From: Puccinia triticina
Lineage: Eukaryota > Basidiomycota > Pucciniomycetes > Pucciniales > Pucciniaceae
Assembly: GCF_026914185.1 (NCBI RefSeq)
Contig: NC_070560.1
Coordinates: forward strand, 4,517,501 to 4,581,500
Direction of reading: 5' to 3'
DNA length: 64,000 nt
Shown: positions 1-10,478 of the stretch, one piece after another
Layout: each line of letters begins with the position of its first letter
Numbering within the stretch: position 1 is the first letter of the stretch
The notes under the pieces: generated by a model
What the model was told of the DNA's origin: nothing
What the model saw: the letters and a program-made list of their open reading frames with translations, nothing else
The model's database searches: none
Made by a program: the position numbers and the translations under genes

Positions 1-2363
1 TGAGTGATGGGTATGGCAGGTAAGACGGTCTCTTTGGTAGGGGGTTCCGGCGGTACAGGGTTATCTTCAGCGGCCAGCGTAGGATTGCAGGTGCCGTTGA
101 TGGATGGATCATCGTCAGTGAAGTCAGATTGTAAGGACGGAGGGTTTTCTTCTGCTCCGGTTTCCGAGTCATGACTCTCAACAGGAGTTTCCAAGCTGAC
201 AAGGTCGGGCATCCACTCAACGATTTCACTGCGGCGTACGGAGGCATTGAGAGACGGAAATTCAGACGGGAAAAAGCAAACATGATGGGTGATTTTGATC
301 TTATTTGAGTCAGGAACCCACAGTTTGTATGACTTGTGGCCCTCTGTAAACCCGATTAATATTGCCTCCTTGCCAGATGGAGAGAATTTGGAGTGCCGCC
401 ACTTCTTCTCCTCCAGGAATACTGCTCTGCACCCAAACGGATAGAGTTGAGAGAGATCGGGTGGGCTTCCAGTCCATAGTTCAAATGGAGACCGCATGCC
501 AATCAAGCTGTCCGGGGATCGGTTTTCCAAGTAGACTGAGGTTGTGACTGCCTCTCCCCACCAGGTTAAGTCGAGACCGGAGGTTAGCAGTATAGCTCTG
601 GTCTTCTCCACTGTGGTCCTGTTGCCTCGTTCGGCAAAGGGATTCTGTTGTGGGGTGTATGGTGCCGACGTAAGATGCCGAACTCCCCGCTCCCAAAACA
701 ACTCGCTGAACTTGCGATTCACAAACTCCCCTCCGTTGTCGGAGACTACGGATTTCAATTTTCGGCCGGTGTAAGCTTCGGCTTGGAGTAGGAAGGTAAG
801 AAAAGATTGGAAAGTGTTGGACTTACTCGGCATTGGGTAGATAAAGCGGTATTTACTATGCCCGTCTATTATCTTCAGGAAATAACGATTTCCCCCCCGA
901 GAGGCCGGAGTAATGGGTCCGCACAGGTCCATATGGATACAATCAAGGAGACCGTTGACGGTTGGAAATGAGCCGGGAAAGGGTTGCTGAGTCATCTTGG
1001 AGACGTCGCAGTTGTGACAGCCGAGCTCTTTGATATGAAGATCAGGGTGCGCGGCTTTGAGATAGGGTAGACTGGGATGACCGAGTGAGTTGTGAAGAAT
1101 GAGGGCGTCCGAGATGGCAGAGAAGGCCCTTTGAGAGCCAAGTTCGATTGTGAGAATGTCGTCCCCGGTGCTACCAACACACATGATATCATCGTCCTTT
1201 ACACACTTGAACTTTGTCCCGTTGTCAGTTGGAATGATTGCGTACCCCTTCCGAAGATAGTGTGTTAGCGGGATGAGAGAGTTAGAGAGGTCTGGCACGA
1301 AGAAGGCCCTGTCAATGTGAATTGGACCAGAACTAGTTGAGATGATCGCACGACCTTCGCCAACAATGGGGATGGTAGATCCGTTAGCCACATAAACTAC
1401 CAAGGAGTACTCCTTGAAGGTGATGAAGTAGGAGCAATGCTTCAAGTAGTGACCGGTAGCTCCACTGTCAAAAATAATGACATCCGAAATCCCTGAATTA
1501 ACACTCAGCATAGCTTTCTTGGCAATCCGGGCGTTGACTTTGTCGAGGGCGGCCTGGAGGTATGCTGCGGCTTTTCCAGGGTGAACAGCATGACATTCTT
1601 CTTCCGAGTGAGATGTTTCGGGGTTATGCCTGTTGTTTTCACATCGGAGTCGAGTTCGTCGAGAGCTGCTTGGTTTGTTTGTGCTCCCCGATGATGAGAC
1701 AGCAAGGGCAGTCGGATTAGCAGGGCCTTGGGCTCCGGGATCAGCCTCCTGTTGGCGCCTAAGTTCAGCCTCCAGGTCTTTGAGAAAGCTTCCTAGCTCA
1801 AGGGTGTCGTCCAGTCCTTTCAGGCTGTTGAAACGAAGAGACCGGAAAGTGGCGTAAGAGGATGGGAGTCGCTTGAGGATGATGAAGATCCAGCAGGTTT
1901 CCAAAGTGGGTTTGTCAAGTTTATCGTTGGCGACTTCCAACATTAGATCAAAGGTGTTTCGAAAGAGATTTATGGAATCCTTCATGGTATCGTCTGCAAA
2001 TCGGATCTTGTAGAGCTTGTCCCATACGTTGGCGACGTTCTCCAGCGACCGAGTGGCATAGTGTGCATTGATGGCGTCCCACAGCGCCTTGGGCTCAAAC
2101 GTTCTGTAGTTTCGACCTACAAACCTGTGCGCATTTTCTTCATTGAGATGAAGCCAAATGAAGGTGGTGGCTTGTTTTTTTTTGATCTTGTAGTCAGCGT
2201 TCCCCTCCAGAGTCTTAGGATCCTTGAAGATGTAATCGTCCAACATCTGGAAGCCAAGGGCGTTGATCATCTTGAGTCGCCAGGTGGCGAAGTTGTTGTC
2301 ATTGAGGGGATCAGTGACCAGTTTGAAGTTGGTTGAATTGGCCGAACTGTTACTCTCGGTCAT
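1..2363 (-). CDS. Ty1/Copia gag-pol polyprotein, 3' part outside the window
   Basis: The minus strand is open without a stop from the ATG at 2363 to base 1, so at least 787 codons are visible. The order is Copia-type: a Gag region (UBN2-like, about residues 10-240), a Cys/His-rich stretch near residues 250-280, a protease with DSGAT near residue 317, a GAG-pre-integrase HNSLGH motif, then the integrase core. Integrase acidic residues are seen in DLCGP, SDNGGEF and NPFAERGN, the expected D, D, E order. Reverse transcriptase and RNase H should lie left of the window. The frame is open upstream to a TAG near 2693 but holds no earlier ATG, so 2363 is the likely start. No frameshift or stop is seen, so this copy may be young. 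The element class is certain; activity is not shown. Confidence 0.93.
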   Translation of the reverse strand, partial: MTESNSSANSTNFKLVTDPLNDNNFATWRLKMINALGFQMLDDYIFKDPKTLEGNADYKIKKKQATTFIWLHLNEENAHRFVGRNYRTFEPKALWDAINAHYATRSLENVANVWDKLYKIRFADDTMKDSINLFRNTFDLMLEVANDKLDKPTLETCWIFIILKRLPSSYATFRSLRFNSLKGLDDTLELGSFLKDLEAELRRQQEADPGAQGPANPTALAVSSSGSTNKPSSSRRTRLRCENNRHNPETSHSEEECHAVHPGKAAAYLQAALDKVNARIAKKAMLSVNSGISDVIIFDSGATGHYLKHCSYFITFKEYSLVVYVANGSTIPIVGEGRAIISTSSGPIHIDRAFFVPDLSNSLIPLTHYLRKGYAIIPTDNGTKFKCVKDDDIMCVGSTGDDILTIELGSQRAFSAISDALILHNSLGHPSLPYLKAAHPDLHIKELGCHNCDVSKMTQQPFPGSFPTVNGLLDCIHMDLCGPITPASRGGNRYFLKIIDGHSKYRFIYPMPSKSNTFQSFLTFLLQAEAYTGRKLKSVVSDNGGEFVNRKFSELFWERGVRHLTSAPYTPQQNPFAERGNRTTVEKTRAILLTSGLDLTWWGEAVTTSVYLENRSPDSLIGMRSPFELWTGSPPDLSQLYPFGCRAVFLEEKKWRHSKFSPSGKEAILIGFTEGHKSYKLWVPDSNKIKITHHVCFFPSEFPSLNASVRRSEIVEWMPDLVSLETPVESHDSETGAEENPPSLQSDFTDDDPSINGTCNPTLAAEDNPVPPEPPTKETVLPAIPIT

Positions 2364-2726
2364 GATGGAATTGAGTGTATGGGTTGACTCTGGATTGTTG
2401 GAATTGGGAGAAGAAGTAGTCGGGATGAGGTTGAGCGCCTGAGTAATGGTTGTCTCGACGTCTAAATTTGGTGAATTATCCTGGTGCGAAGCGACTGCAG
2501 GATTGGGATTGAGCGCTGAGGCGATGAGGGTTTCGGTGTCTGAGCCAGACGAGTTTTCTTGGTGCTCTGGGGCTGGGTCTTCTTCGTCGGGATCGGGAGT
2601 GAAAGGAAAGCGGCCGATAAGATTGGAAGGCTTGCAATCCTGATTTCCCGCCACGATGGTGAACTGTCTACTTCTAACTCTGGGATGGTTCTATTGCAAT
2701 CCTACTTGACACGGTGCTCTTAGTAG

Positions 2727-2741
2727 GCTGGGCTCATAACC
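2727..2741 (-). promoter_or_regulatory. Copia primer-binding site, half-tRNA (initiator Met) type
   Basis: In element orientation this reads GGTTATGAGCCCAGC. It is complementary to the anticodon stem-loop of eukaryotic initiator tRNA-Met (GGGCTCATAACC), not to a tRNA 3' CCA end. Drosophila copia and yeast Ty5 prime this way. It sits between the leader repeats and the gag start, where a primer site belongs. The LTR end should lie just right of 2741. Confidence 0.7.
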
Positions 2742-3146
2742 TAAGAAGCGCCAGTAGTCCGCAGTGAGCACGAGTGAGATCTAGGGAGAGCGAGGACACA
2801 CAGAGAAGAAGAGGAGACGGTAATCACCTAAGAAGCGCCAGTAGTCCGCAGTGAGCACGAGTGAGATCTAGGGAGAGCGAGGACACACAGAGAAGAAGAG
2901 GAGACGGTAATCACCTATTGAGGTGATACAAACAGAGGCGACTATATGAGTGAATTGCATGGCAAGAGAAGAAAGACAGGAAGTGACAAATGTGGAAAAA
3001 AAGAAAGAAAGGAAACAAACCTAAGAAGCGCCAGTAGTCCGCAGTGAGCACGAGTGAGATCTAGGGAGAGCGAGGACACACAGAGAAGAAGAGGAGACGG
3101 TAATCACCTATTGAGGTGATACAAACAGAGGCGACTATATGAGTGA
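2740..3146 (-). repeat. Direct repeats in the Copia 5' LTR or leader
   Basis: An 87-bp unit beginning CCTAAGAAGCGCCAGTAG occurs head to tail at 2740 and 2827 and again at 3020. The 2827 and 3020 copies match over about 127 bp, including a tail ending GACTATATGAGTGA. The block directly abuts the primer site, so it is probably the downstream end of the 5' LTR, internally duplicated. The outer LTR end is not certain; a TGTGACAG start near 3304 in element orientation is one candidate. Confidence 0.75.
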
Positions 3147-3862
3147 GGAAAAAGAGAGAAAGAGGAAATACAAGCTCTGGTACGGGAGATCTAACTACAA
3201 CGAAGAGAAACCCTAAACTAAGTATATCCGCAATCTCTGAGTTCTCCCTTGCCTTGGTCATCGACCCCCTCCGCCTGTTGTGCGGATGTCACTGTACTGT
3301 CACACTATTTACATCTGAAAAGGAGGTGTTTTTGCCAATGCGACTGCCTGGCAGTGTCTCTATACCAGACAGTCCTCACAACTGTGCCCCTGTGTACCTC
3401 TACAGCCTCTTACAAGCTCAAATCTGGCAAGGATCTTCTTGAGAGAAAATGATTTACTCGAAAGCGCTGCTATCCAACTGACCCTGTTGATAGTTTTTGG
3501 CGATTCAGGGAGTGTTTTGACCAAAATTTTGTTTAACGGTGACTTCAGAGCAAGTGGAAAACCGTAAATCATGGCTTGGTTGCCGTATTGACCCAATTGC
3601 ACTGCAATCAATTTGTACGAAGATATCAATGGGTCTTGGCAAAAAACCTAACTCCCACCCACCACCGGGCCCCTGCCGCATCAATCATTCCTAAGGTAAG
3701 AGAAGTGAGCACCCCTGGGATGATTATTGGCTAAAACACTCAAACGAGGTAAATAAACAAGTAGGATTAGCAGCTTGTGCTAAAGCAGAGGTATCTTACA
3801 GGTCCAAAGTGCGACTTGTTCGTGTACTCAAGTTTTACACTCCACTTCTGCGTGCCCATTAC
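3147..3862. other. Interval without a recognised gene
   Basis: This is the rest of the putative Copia LTR followed by mixed sequence up to the CACTA insertion. Only short unsupported ORFs are present. Confidence 0.5.
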
Positions 3863-3865
3863 CTT

Positions 3866-4134
3866 CACTACATGCACAGACCCCCTTCCCCCCGGGGGGA
3901 ACTTGGGGGTTTTCTTTTTTTTCTTCTTTTTTTTTTCTTTTTTTTTAGGTGGGGTCTTTCACACCTGAGGATCAGTGCTCAGCTTATACTCAGCAGCTGA
4001 TGATAGTTCCACATTTTTCTTTTGGGACTTAATGTACTATCTTTCTGTAGTTCATAATAAATTCAGAAAGCTTAAAAATCACAAATCCTTTCTTTAATTC
4101 ACTCTTTTTAGTTTTTTTTTTTTAGATTCAGGCT
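3866..4134 (+). repeat. CACTA left terminal inverted repeat
   Basis: It pairs with 20886-21150. Shared blocks include the first 18 bp, a C/G-run block near 3890, GTCTTTCACACCT, TCAGTGCTCAGCTT, TTTCTGTAGTTCATA and an A/T-rich inner end. Poly-T tracts (3913-3946 and 4110-4123) differ in length between the two ends. Confidence 0.9.
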
Positions 4135-4249
4135 ACATAAATGAGGGTCCAAGTCCAATCATTGGCCTCGACTGCCTCAAAGAATCCTACTAAGCCTAAG
4201 CACATGTACAGTCAGTTACTAGTACTACAGAGGCATTTTTGAATTGATT

Positions 4250-5204
4250 TTAATAATTCTTACCTCCATCTCCGCGTAGATCGTTGCGCATGAATGCTAC
4301 ATGGTCTGGAAAATAATATTTGTCCCGGCCAAGCTTTGCGCGGGACCACCATTCCTTGAGTTCTAAAACCTTTGCCTTGAGCCCCCATTCCTTGAGGAGG
4401 GGTCGAAGGGCTGGGCTAGCGGGCATGATGCCGCGTGGAGTTTTGGTATATTCCATGCTGAGGGGGTAGGCGAAGCCAACGCTTGAAAGCTTTTGGATGA
4501 CGCGGTCGAGCTTGCTTGGCGATAAAGAGCCTTGATAAATGCGGGCGGTCATCAAACAATCAATGATTTGATCAATTTCAAGATCTTCAGTCCGGGAAGC
4601 GTCCGGGAAGCATGTCAGTAATTGTTTTAGCCAAGAAAGTATGGCGGGGAGATGTTCATGTACCTTCATGGGACTCAGCTGATGATCCCACTGCCTCCGG
4701 TAGGACGGGTCCTTGCACTGATTCTGGCACATCCACGGCGTCCGGCACGTCCACAGGCTCCAGCACGTTCACGGCGTCCAGTACGTCGGGTTCTTGCACT
4801 GCATTGGGTACATTCAACATTTATGGTTAGTGGGTTTGAAACAAGTGAAAAAAATCATGGCTGGCATGTTTGCGTACCTTGAACTGATGCTGCCACTGCA
4901 ACGAAGATTCCTTCTGGGTCCGGTAAGTCTGGCCCTTGCGCGGCATTGCGCACCCCAGGTGCTGGGACGGTTTCTTGCACGGTGTTGGGCACCACCGGTG
5001 CTGGGTCGGGTCCTTGCACGGTGTCGGGCACCCCAGGTGCTGGGTCGGGTCCTTGCATGGCGTCGGGCACCCCAAGTGCTGGCACTGGAATGGATGGTTG
5101 GTGAGATGGGTTTGAGGTTTTGAAATCAGTAGCGCTATGGTTTCAAAATCTAGACAAAGAATGTAGACAAAGAGCACACCTGATTTTGAGTCTGGTCCTT
5201 GCAT
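4250..5204 (-). CDS. CACTA passenger gene, VPD/QGPD-repeat protein of 233 aa
   Basis: Four exons fit with consistent phases: 5204-5180, 5084-4878, 4798-4664 and 4584-4250 (702 nt in total). Introns are 95, 79 and 79 nt with GT-AG ends. The N-terminal half is a degenerate repeat of the type VPDAVQGPDPAPG, rich in Pro, Asp and Val. The C-terminal 112 residues look folded, with a helical stretch (IDQIIDCLMTARIYQGSL) and Trp/Lys-rich helices. A strong GTAAGA donor near 4266 means the last few residues could differ. It lies at the left end of the CACTA element, divergent from the 5442-6105 gene. Function unknown; an accessory DNA-binding or TNPA-like role is only a guess. Confidence 0.55.
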
Positions 5205-5441
5205 GATGTACTAGCTGGAAATGCCGAAAAATACCAACGAGCGCAGTTGGAGGCTGGAGAAAATAATATTCAGCAAACAAAGCCTTATGAATGATGCAGC
5301 CCCCGGCATCGGATCCTCCTTTGTCTGAGTGGCAACTAGTGATCGGGTCTCTCATCCGCTCTACGACCGGTTCTTCCTCTGTATTCGAACCTCTACATCT
5401 CCCGCAGCACTCGAAGTTCCTGAGCCACATGTTATCAATCA

Positions 5442-6105
5442 ATGGCCTATATGAAGGAACCAGAAGAAGAACTTGAGCAGTCTGAAGTCAAGCAGTATGA
5501 AGTCGAGCAGTCAGTCGAGCAGTCTGAAGGCGAGCGGTCTGAAGGCGAGCGGTCTGAAGGCGAGCGGTCTGAAGGCGAGCAGTCTCAAGGCGAGCAGTCT
5601 GAAGGCAAGCAGTGTGGGTCCGAAGGCGATCAGTCTGAAGCCGAACAGTCTGAAGGTGAGTATTCTATACTATCCCTCCATTATGATTAGCTGATTATTT
5701 GTCCTTCTCTCCGTGTAATAGACTGGCCGATTGAGGTGGGTGCCGTGGGGTTAAGCCTCCATACTGAACTTCAACCGGTCCGTAGGGTGATGGCGCATCA
5801 ACAGACGGTTGAGAATAGGCCGTATAGGCCAGAACCACCCGCGACACGCCCAGTCGAAACCGACCTTTCGCTTCGTGAGTGATATTGGCATCACAGGAGG
5901 CAAGGAATCTATAATAATTTCTTGTTCTCCAGTTCCACCTTGTCACCGTAGAAACCAGTTGCTCAGACAGTTCATACGGCGGTACGACTATCCCGAGAGG
6001 AATCCAAGGCGTTCGGATATGTTGGCTGTTTTCCACCAACTGGTAGCTGAGCTGCAAATTATACTAGTCCCGCCGGAGTATCTTGGAAAATACGGAGCGG
6101 TCTAG
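5442..6105 (+). CDS. CACTA passenger gene, SEGE-repeat protein of 179 aa
   Basis: Three exons join in phase: 5442-5655, 5722-5874 and 5933-6105 (540 nt including stop). The introns are 66 and 58 nt with GTGAGT donors and AG acceptors. Residues about 10-70 are a run of Glu-Gln-Ser-Glu-Gly repeats, very acidic, encoded by a 15-bp DNA repeat (GAAGGCGAGCGGTCT type). The rest is basic and Arg-rich, with a QFIRRYDYPERNPRR segment that may be helical. It is convergent with the transposase gene, with 198 nt between the ends. There may be an upstream exon in 5290-5440. Not recognised; function unknown. Confidence 0.5.
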
Positions 6106-6303
6106 TTAGGCTTGAGCTTGTTGTGGCGGCTATATACGTACATGGGCTTTACTTTCATGTATGGATTAAATATTTTACAAGAACATATACTATAGATACA
6201 CGAAAAATTTAGAAAGACAAGTATGAGTATCAGTTTTCATCAGTCCAGGGATTTAATTTTTTTAAACGAGTAAAAAGGATCTATTTTGACGAAGGATGAA
6301 TTT

Positions 6304-9300
6304 TTAGCGGTCCAGAGATACCAATGCAATGCACTCCTTCTTGATACTTGGAAGTATCTCACGAGCCTTATACTTGATCCATGCGCAGTGCGCAAGAACC
6401 TCCCGCGTATGAATAACATAGAGGATCTCCGTTTGAATGATCCGGAGCTCAAGTTGCACGTCAAATTTGCCTAGCCCTGCAAATGGATTCGAGAAAGAGC
6501 ACGGTACAAGAGGCTGGATCACCATCCAAGTGTCGGCTGTGCTGGTGCCATTGCCGGAGGTGCGCTGGTGCCGAAAGATCTGTTCAATAATTCCGTATTG
6601 AGGTGCACATCCAGCTCGTAGGGTAATGACACTGTTACTCGGATTTTCTCGCAGGGTGGAAAAAAGGACTTCGTTGATCAAGACGCTGGGGAGCTTTTCG
6701 ATGGAAGGAGTTACTGCGAGATATTCTTTCGATTTGGCTTCTTTCTTTTTGGCCCATTCGTCAGATGGAATCCACGGCGCGCCGGTGGAGCAAGGGAAAA
6801 GCTCATTGAGGCGCTTGATGAGGACTTTGAGCGTAGGTGAGTCGAGGAATCCTTGCCGGCTTTTTGGTATTGTTTCAGCCCGGACTGAAATCAGATCACG
6901 AAAAGCTTGCAACTGTCGGATAAAAGGCTGTAGCTCGGCGGGAAACATGTTTGGCGTAGACAGTAATGCCTGCAAGTTGCCAATGCGGCAAAAATTCGTG
7001 AGAAAGGTTATTTCGAGTTGGCCTGTTCATTTTCAAAGGCAAAGAGTCAGAATTAAGTTCAACTGCATCTAGAAAAATAAACAACAGACCAAGCCTGTTG
7101 TTATGCGCGGCCTTCAAAATGCTGCCCATGAGCCGCTCCATCGGGAAAGACCACCAAGCTCTCACAGGGCCAAACTTCTCGAGGCTATCGGCTAGGTGAA
7201 CTTACATGTGGTGATTTGGGGCCAAATTGACGTCAGGGAATAGGATCAAACAACTTCTGAGGTATTCGAGATTGTGATGTCGATATTTGTTGATTGTGTC
7301 GGAAGTCATTGATCTCTTGAGCGCGAGGTTGACCATTGATACCAAATGAGCAAAATTACGAAATAGAGACCGCGCAGTTGGCCCCCCATCCGCCCAGTAG
7401 ACCGGAAGAACGAGTGGCAGCTGAATAGTAAACAAGTTACGCCACTCATCCGCTTTAAGACTTCCAAAACTTGCTTTACCCAAGACAGGTAAAGCCCGCT
7501 TGATCCACGTCGGTATATTGATTCGAGGTAGAAGCTTATTGATGAAAGCCACCATCTTTGCATCACAAATAATCTTGTCTTCGCTTGGTCGAGTCCAGGA
7601 GCCTGTGTCCCACCCTTCAGCGTCGAGGCAAGGTGAGAAAGAGTTATCGTCCGAGTCAGATCGGAACTCCATGCGATTAAAGAACTGCATGCCAATCGGA
7701 AGGGCAGGGTCTTCGTCGTCGGTTTCAGCTGGGGGATGAAGCGCGGCAAGATTCGGATCCTCAACATCGTCCCACAAGCCAACTAGCTCGCCATCTGCGA
7801 GAGGTCCGGGATCTGCTTCATCTTCGACATCGGCCATGCTCCAAAAGGTTCGACAATGCCAGTTGAGCAGCCCCAACAGGAGATTGTGCATTGAATCAAC
7901 GACGTGGTATGTGAGAATATCCCAGTAAGGCAGCTCTAGCATGACCGAGTATCGAACGCCGTGGTCTTGTAAGATCTGCTGTCGAACCTCGAGGTTTGGG
8001 GCGTCTTGAGAACTGATCGCCCATTCTCTGTGAGTGGCCAGGTCTCGGGGAGGCCAGGTCTCGGGATTGAGATTGGTGATCTCCTGCTTTGTCAGCAGAC
8101 ACTTCGAGCACATCCGATTCGCTGTGGGGCCTGAAAATCCGAGAGCCCGGCGGAGAGCTGGTAAATCGGCGAAGAATGGGAGGATGGCTGCGCGGATGTG
8201 ACGTCCTTGATGATGAAGATAGGTTTTAGAGAGGACCAGCCCTTCGTCCCACAGTACCTTGAGCTGTTTGACAATGGGTCGGAGAATCCAGTTAATCTGC
8301 TCGAGGGAAGGCTCTTTTGGACCCGGGGCGATGCCAACAACAAATAAATTTTGAGGGAGGTATCGCATGTCTAGAGGCAAGGAGTAGCAGACCATGACGA
8401 TAAAGGTGATGCTTGCGTGTTTTCCTGCCTGTTTGTTCCCATAAGGATTGATGCCGTCTAAAAAGAGTCCAAAAGTTAGATTGTTGGGATTCTGGGTATA
8501 CCGCTTCCCATCTGGACCAAGGAACTGTTTCCAGATTCGCGAATCATGGATGTCACTTGCTTCGTGGTCGGGATCGAAGGGGGTACTAGAAAGAGCGGCA
8601 ACGGATTCCAAAGCGGCTTCAACTCCTGGGTGAGAAAAAAGCCTAGCGAGCCAGTCGCATAGATTCTGATAAGCATATGTCTTGAGTGGGCAGTAGGTGT
8701 TTTTTCTGAGTTGATACAAGTCGGCTTGGCATGGGCTAGCGGCTTCCCTTAAAGCCGCTACATTCAGATTATTACCGTGAGGAAAAACCAGATTGATACA
8801 TTTTGGTGGAATTGGAGCGGCAGGGATTTTGGAGCCTTTGGCCTGAGGGTTGGACTGGGGGTCTGGCTGTGGGTACATCGCAAAGCAGCTCGGGCAGCAA
8901 GTAACTCTGACAAGTTTAGGATCGATCTTGAACCATTTGATGAGGGTTCGAGCGTCGGATGGTAAATTTTTGAGGGTTTCCTCTTGTCGAAAATCAAGGG
9001 GCTTGTTTGGAAATTTGCCCAGTGCACCGGAGGCCGTGAGAGCTAGCAGTTCCCTTCCGGATTTCAAAAGCCAAGACGCCGTTTGTAGTGAAGTGTGATC
9101 GCAAACCGTGAGAATGGCGGCCAAAAGCGACATGTGTAGGACTGCTGGGCTTGCGTGCCTGAGGCTGAAGTTGTGATAAGGACCTATCGAAAAATGAATT
9201 ATTCAAGAAAGAAAAATGAATTATTCAAGAAAACTAAATCTTGGTGCTATCTATGATAATCTTGGCAGTCAAAAAATACATACTACAGTCATAGACATTG

Positions 9301-9683
9301 GATCTGGCGGCAGGGCTTGGAGCCGGACGTTGGGAAGAGAGAGCCAGTCGATCAATATTGAGCTCCGGGACCTCAGACCCTATGCCAGCGCTGTTGTTGT
9401 CACTATCCGAGTCCTCGTCGGAATCTAGGGTTGCGAATAGAATGGCATCACTTTTTGGCGGATTCTTGGCAGGAGACAAAAAGACACAGAGAAAAGATGT
9501 ACCTTGAGTTCCTCCAAACCGGGCAGCCGTATGCATATCAGCTATTGCATGGCTGGCTCTAGTAGTGGTAGAAACCAGAGCGCCGAGTGCCCATTGACCA
9601 TTACGGTCCCGAAAGCGCTGTTGAACACATCCAAATGCACGACACCGACAAACCACCGCAGCTGATCGTCCGGCTCGACTCAT
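6304..9683 (-). CDS. CACTA Tnp2-family transposase, 3 exons, broken by an in-frame TAA
   Basis: The model is exons 9683-9284, 9183-7090 and 7022-6304, introns 100 and 67 nt, all phases consistent, 1071 codons if read through. It has a Cys/His N-terminus (CRCRAFGC, residues about 12-19) and a CPSCF zinc-binding motif. A Transposase_21 core follows: DGINPYGN with a first acidic residue, PGPKEPS, then DSMHNLLLG with a second. FGPVRAWWSFPMERLMG then carries a candidate catalytic Glu. The reading frame contains one TAA at 7204-7202 (codon 794), between the second Asp and that Glu. Homology continues in the same frame right after it. A truncated product would therefore lack the end of the catalytic core. 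This copy is probably inactive unless the stop is a sequencing error. Confidence 0.85.
7202..7204 (-). other. Premature TAA inside the transposase core
   Basis: The codon follows NHHM and precedes VHLADSLEKFGPV in the same frame. This spot matches the uninterrupted NHH...H.....FGPV run of related transposases, so the stop is an isolated nonsense change. The local GTAAGT could act as a donor, but the nearest AG gives an impossible 14-nt intron. Confidence 0.8.
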
Positions 9684-10478
9684 GGCGGCAAGATAGATGG
9701 GAGAGCGGAAGGAGATTGTAAGAGCCTAGATGAAAGATGTGAGCTTGAGGACGAGGAGCACAAGGAGATGTTTTTTTAAGTTCAAGAGGAGGGCTGCCCT
9801 TACGTTTGTGAGATTTGCTTTTGAGTGAGGGTGGCCGTTGCGGATTGGATTACGTGAGGGTGGCCGTTGCGGATTGGATTACAGAAGCTTCAACTCCGAT
9901 CGCTGCAATCCGTTAGTAGTGGAGGTTGAACGGTTGTTCTTGCCAAGACGTGCATAGTTTATCCAAATCGGAAATTAGCTGGTCGGTGATTGGAAATTAG
10001 CTGGTCCAATCGGAAGTCTGGTGGTCCGTCCGTGGTATCACCACAGGAGTTGCAAGGTTTAAATGACATTAGCTAGTCCTACATGTCCACCGCGATGCCA
10101 GCCAAGGCCTATGAGACGCAGTTATCGTTGGATGAAGCTGGAGACATTGGGCGCCGGTAACTCAAAGGCCCAAGGGGTGCAGTCCTGGAGAGAGGCAAGG
10201 GCGGTTCTTTTAGCCAAATATTGTAGCAAGCACGAGATTTTGAAGAAGTAGAGACTGAATTTCATCTGTATGATACACGCTTCAAAGAGAAGATATACAA
10301 AGAAGTGAGAACTATAATCTATTCACAAGGAGAGTAAGAGCTATTCACAAGAAGAGTAATAAAGAAAAGCTATGTACACTATTCACAAAAAGAATAAGAA
10401 TAAGACGTAAAAGCTATATACACCGTATTCACAAAAGTGATGAGTGATGAGAAACTTGGAAGATCTGACCTCCTGGGC
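9684..10478. repeat. Transposase upstream region with short tandem repeats
   Basis: This 795-bp gap separates the transposase start from the end of the 1471-aa gene. A 29-bp unit (GTGAGGGTGGCCGTTGCGG...) is perfectly duplicated at 9825-9853 and 9854-9882. GGAAATTAGCTGGTC occurs twice near 9970-10003. A 10260-10440 stretch repeats the words TATTCACAA and AAGAGTAA. These could be transposase-binding or promoter repeats; that is inference. Confidence 0.6.

Noticed and set aside
2740..3146. CRISPR-like array
   Set aside because: The repeats are 87 bp, mostly head to tail without spacers, in a eukaryotic retrotransposon leader.
7191..7206. A 14-nt GTAAGT...CTAG intron that would remove the transposase stop
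   Set aside because: Far below any fungal intron size and it would shift the frame away from the conserved FGPV segment.
9465..9502. A 38-nt intron in transposase exon 1
   Set aside because: Splicing it leads to an immediate stop; the unspliced frame is open and joins exon 2 in phase.
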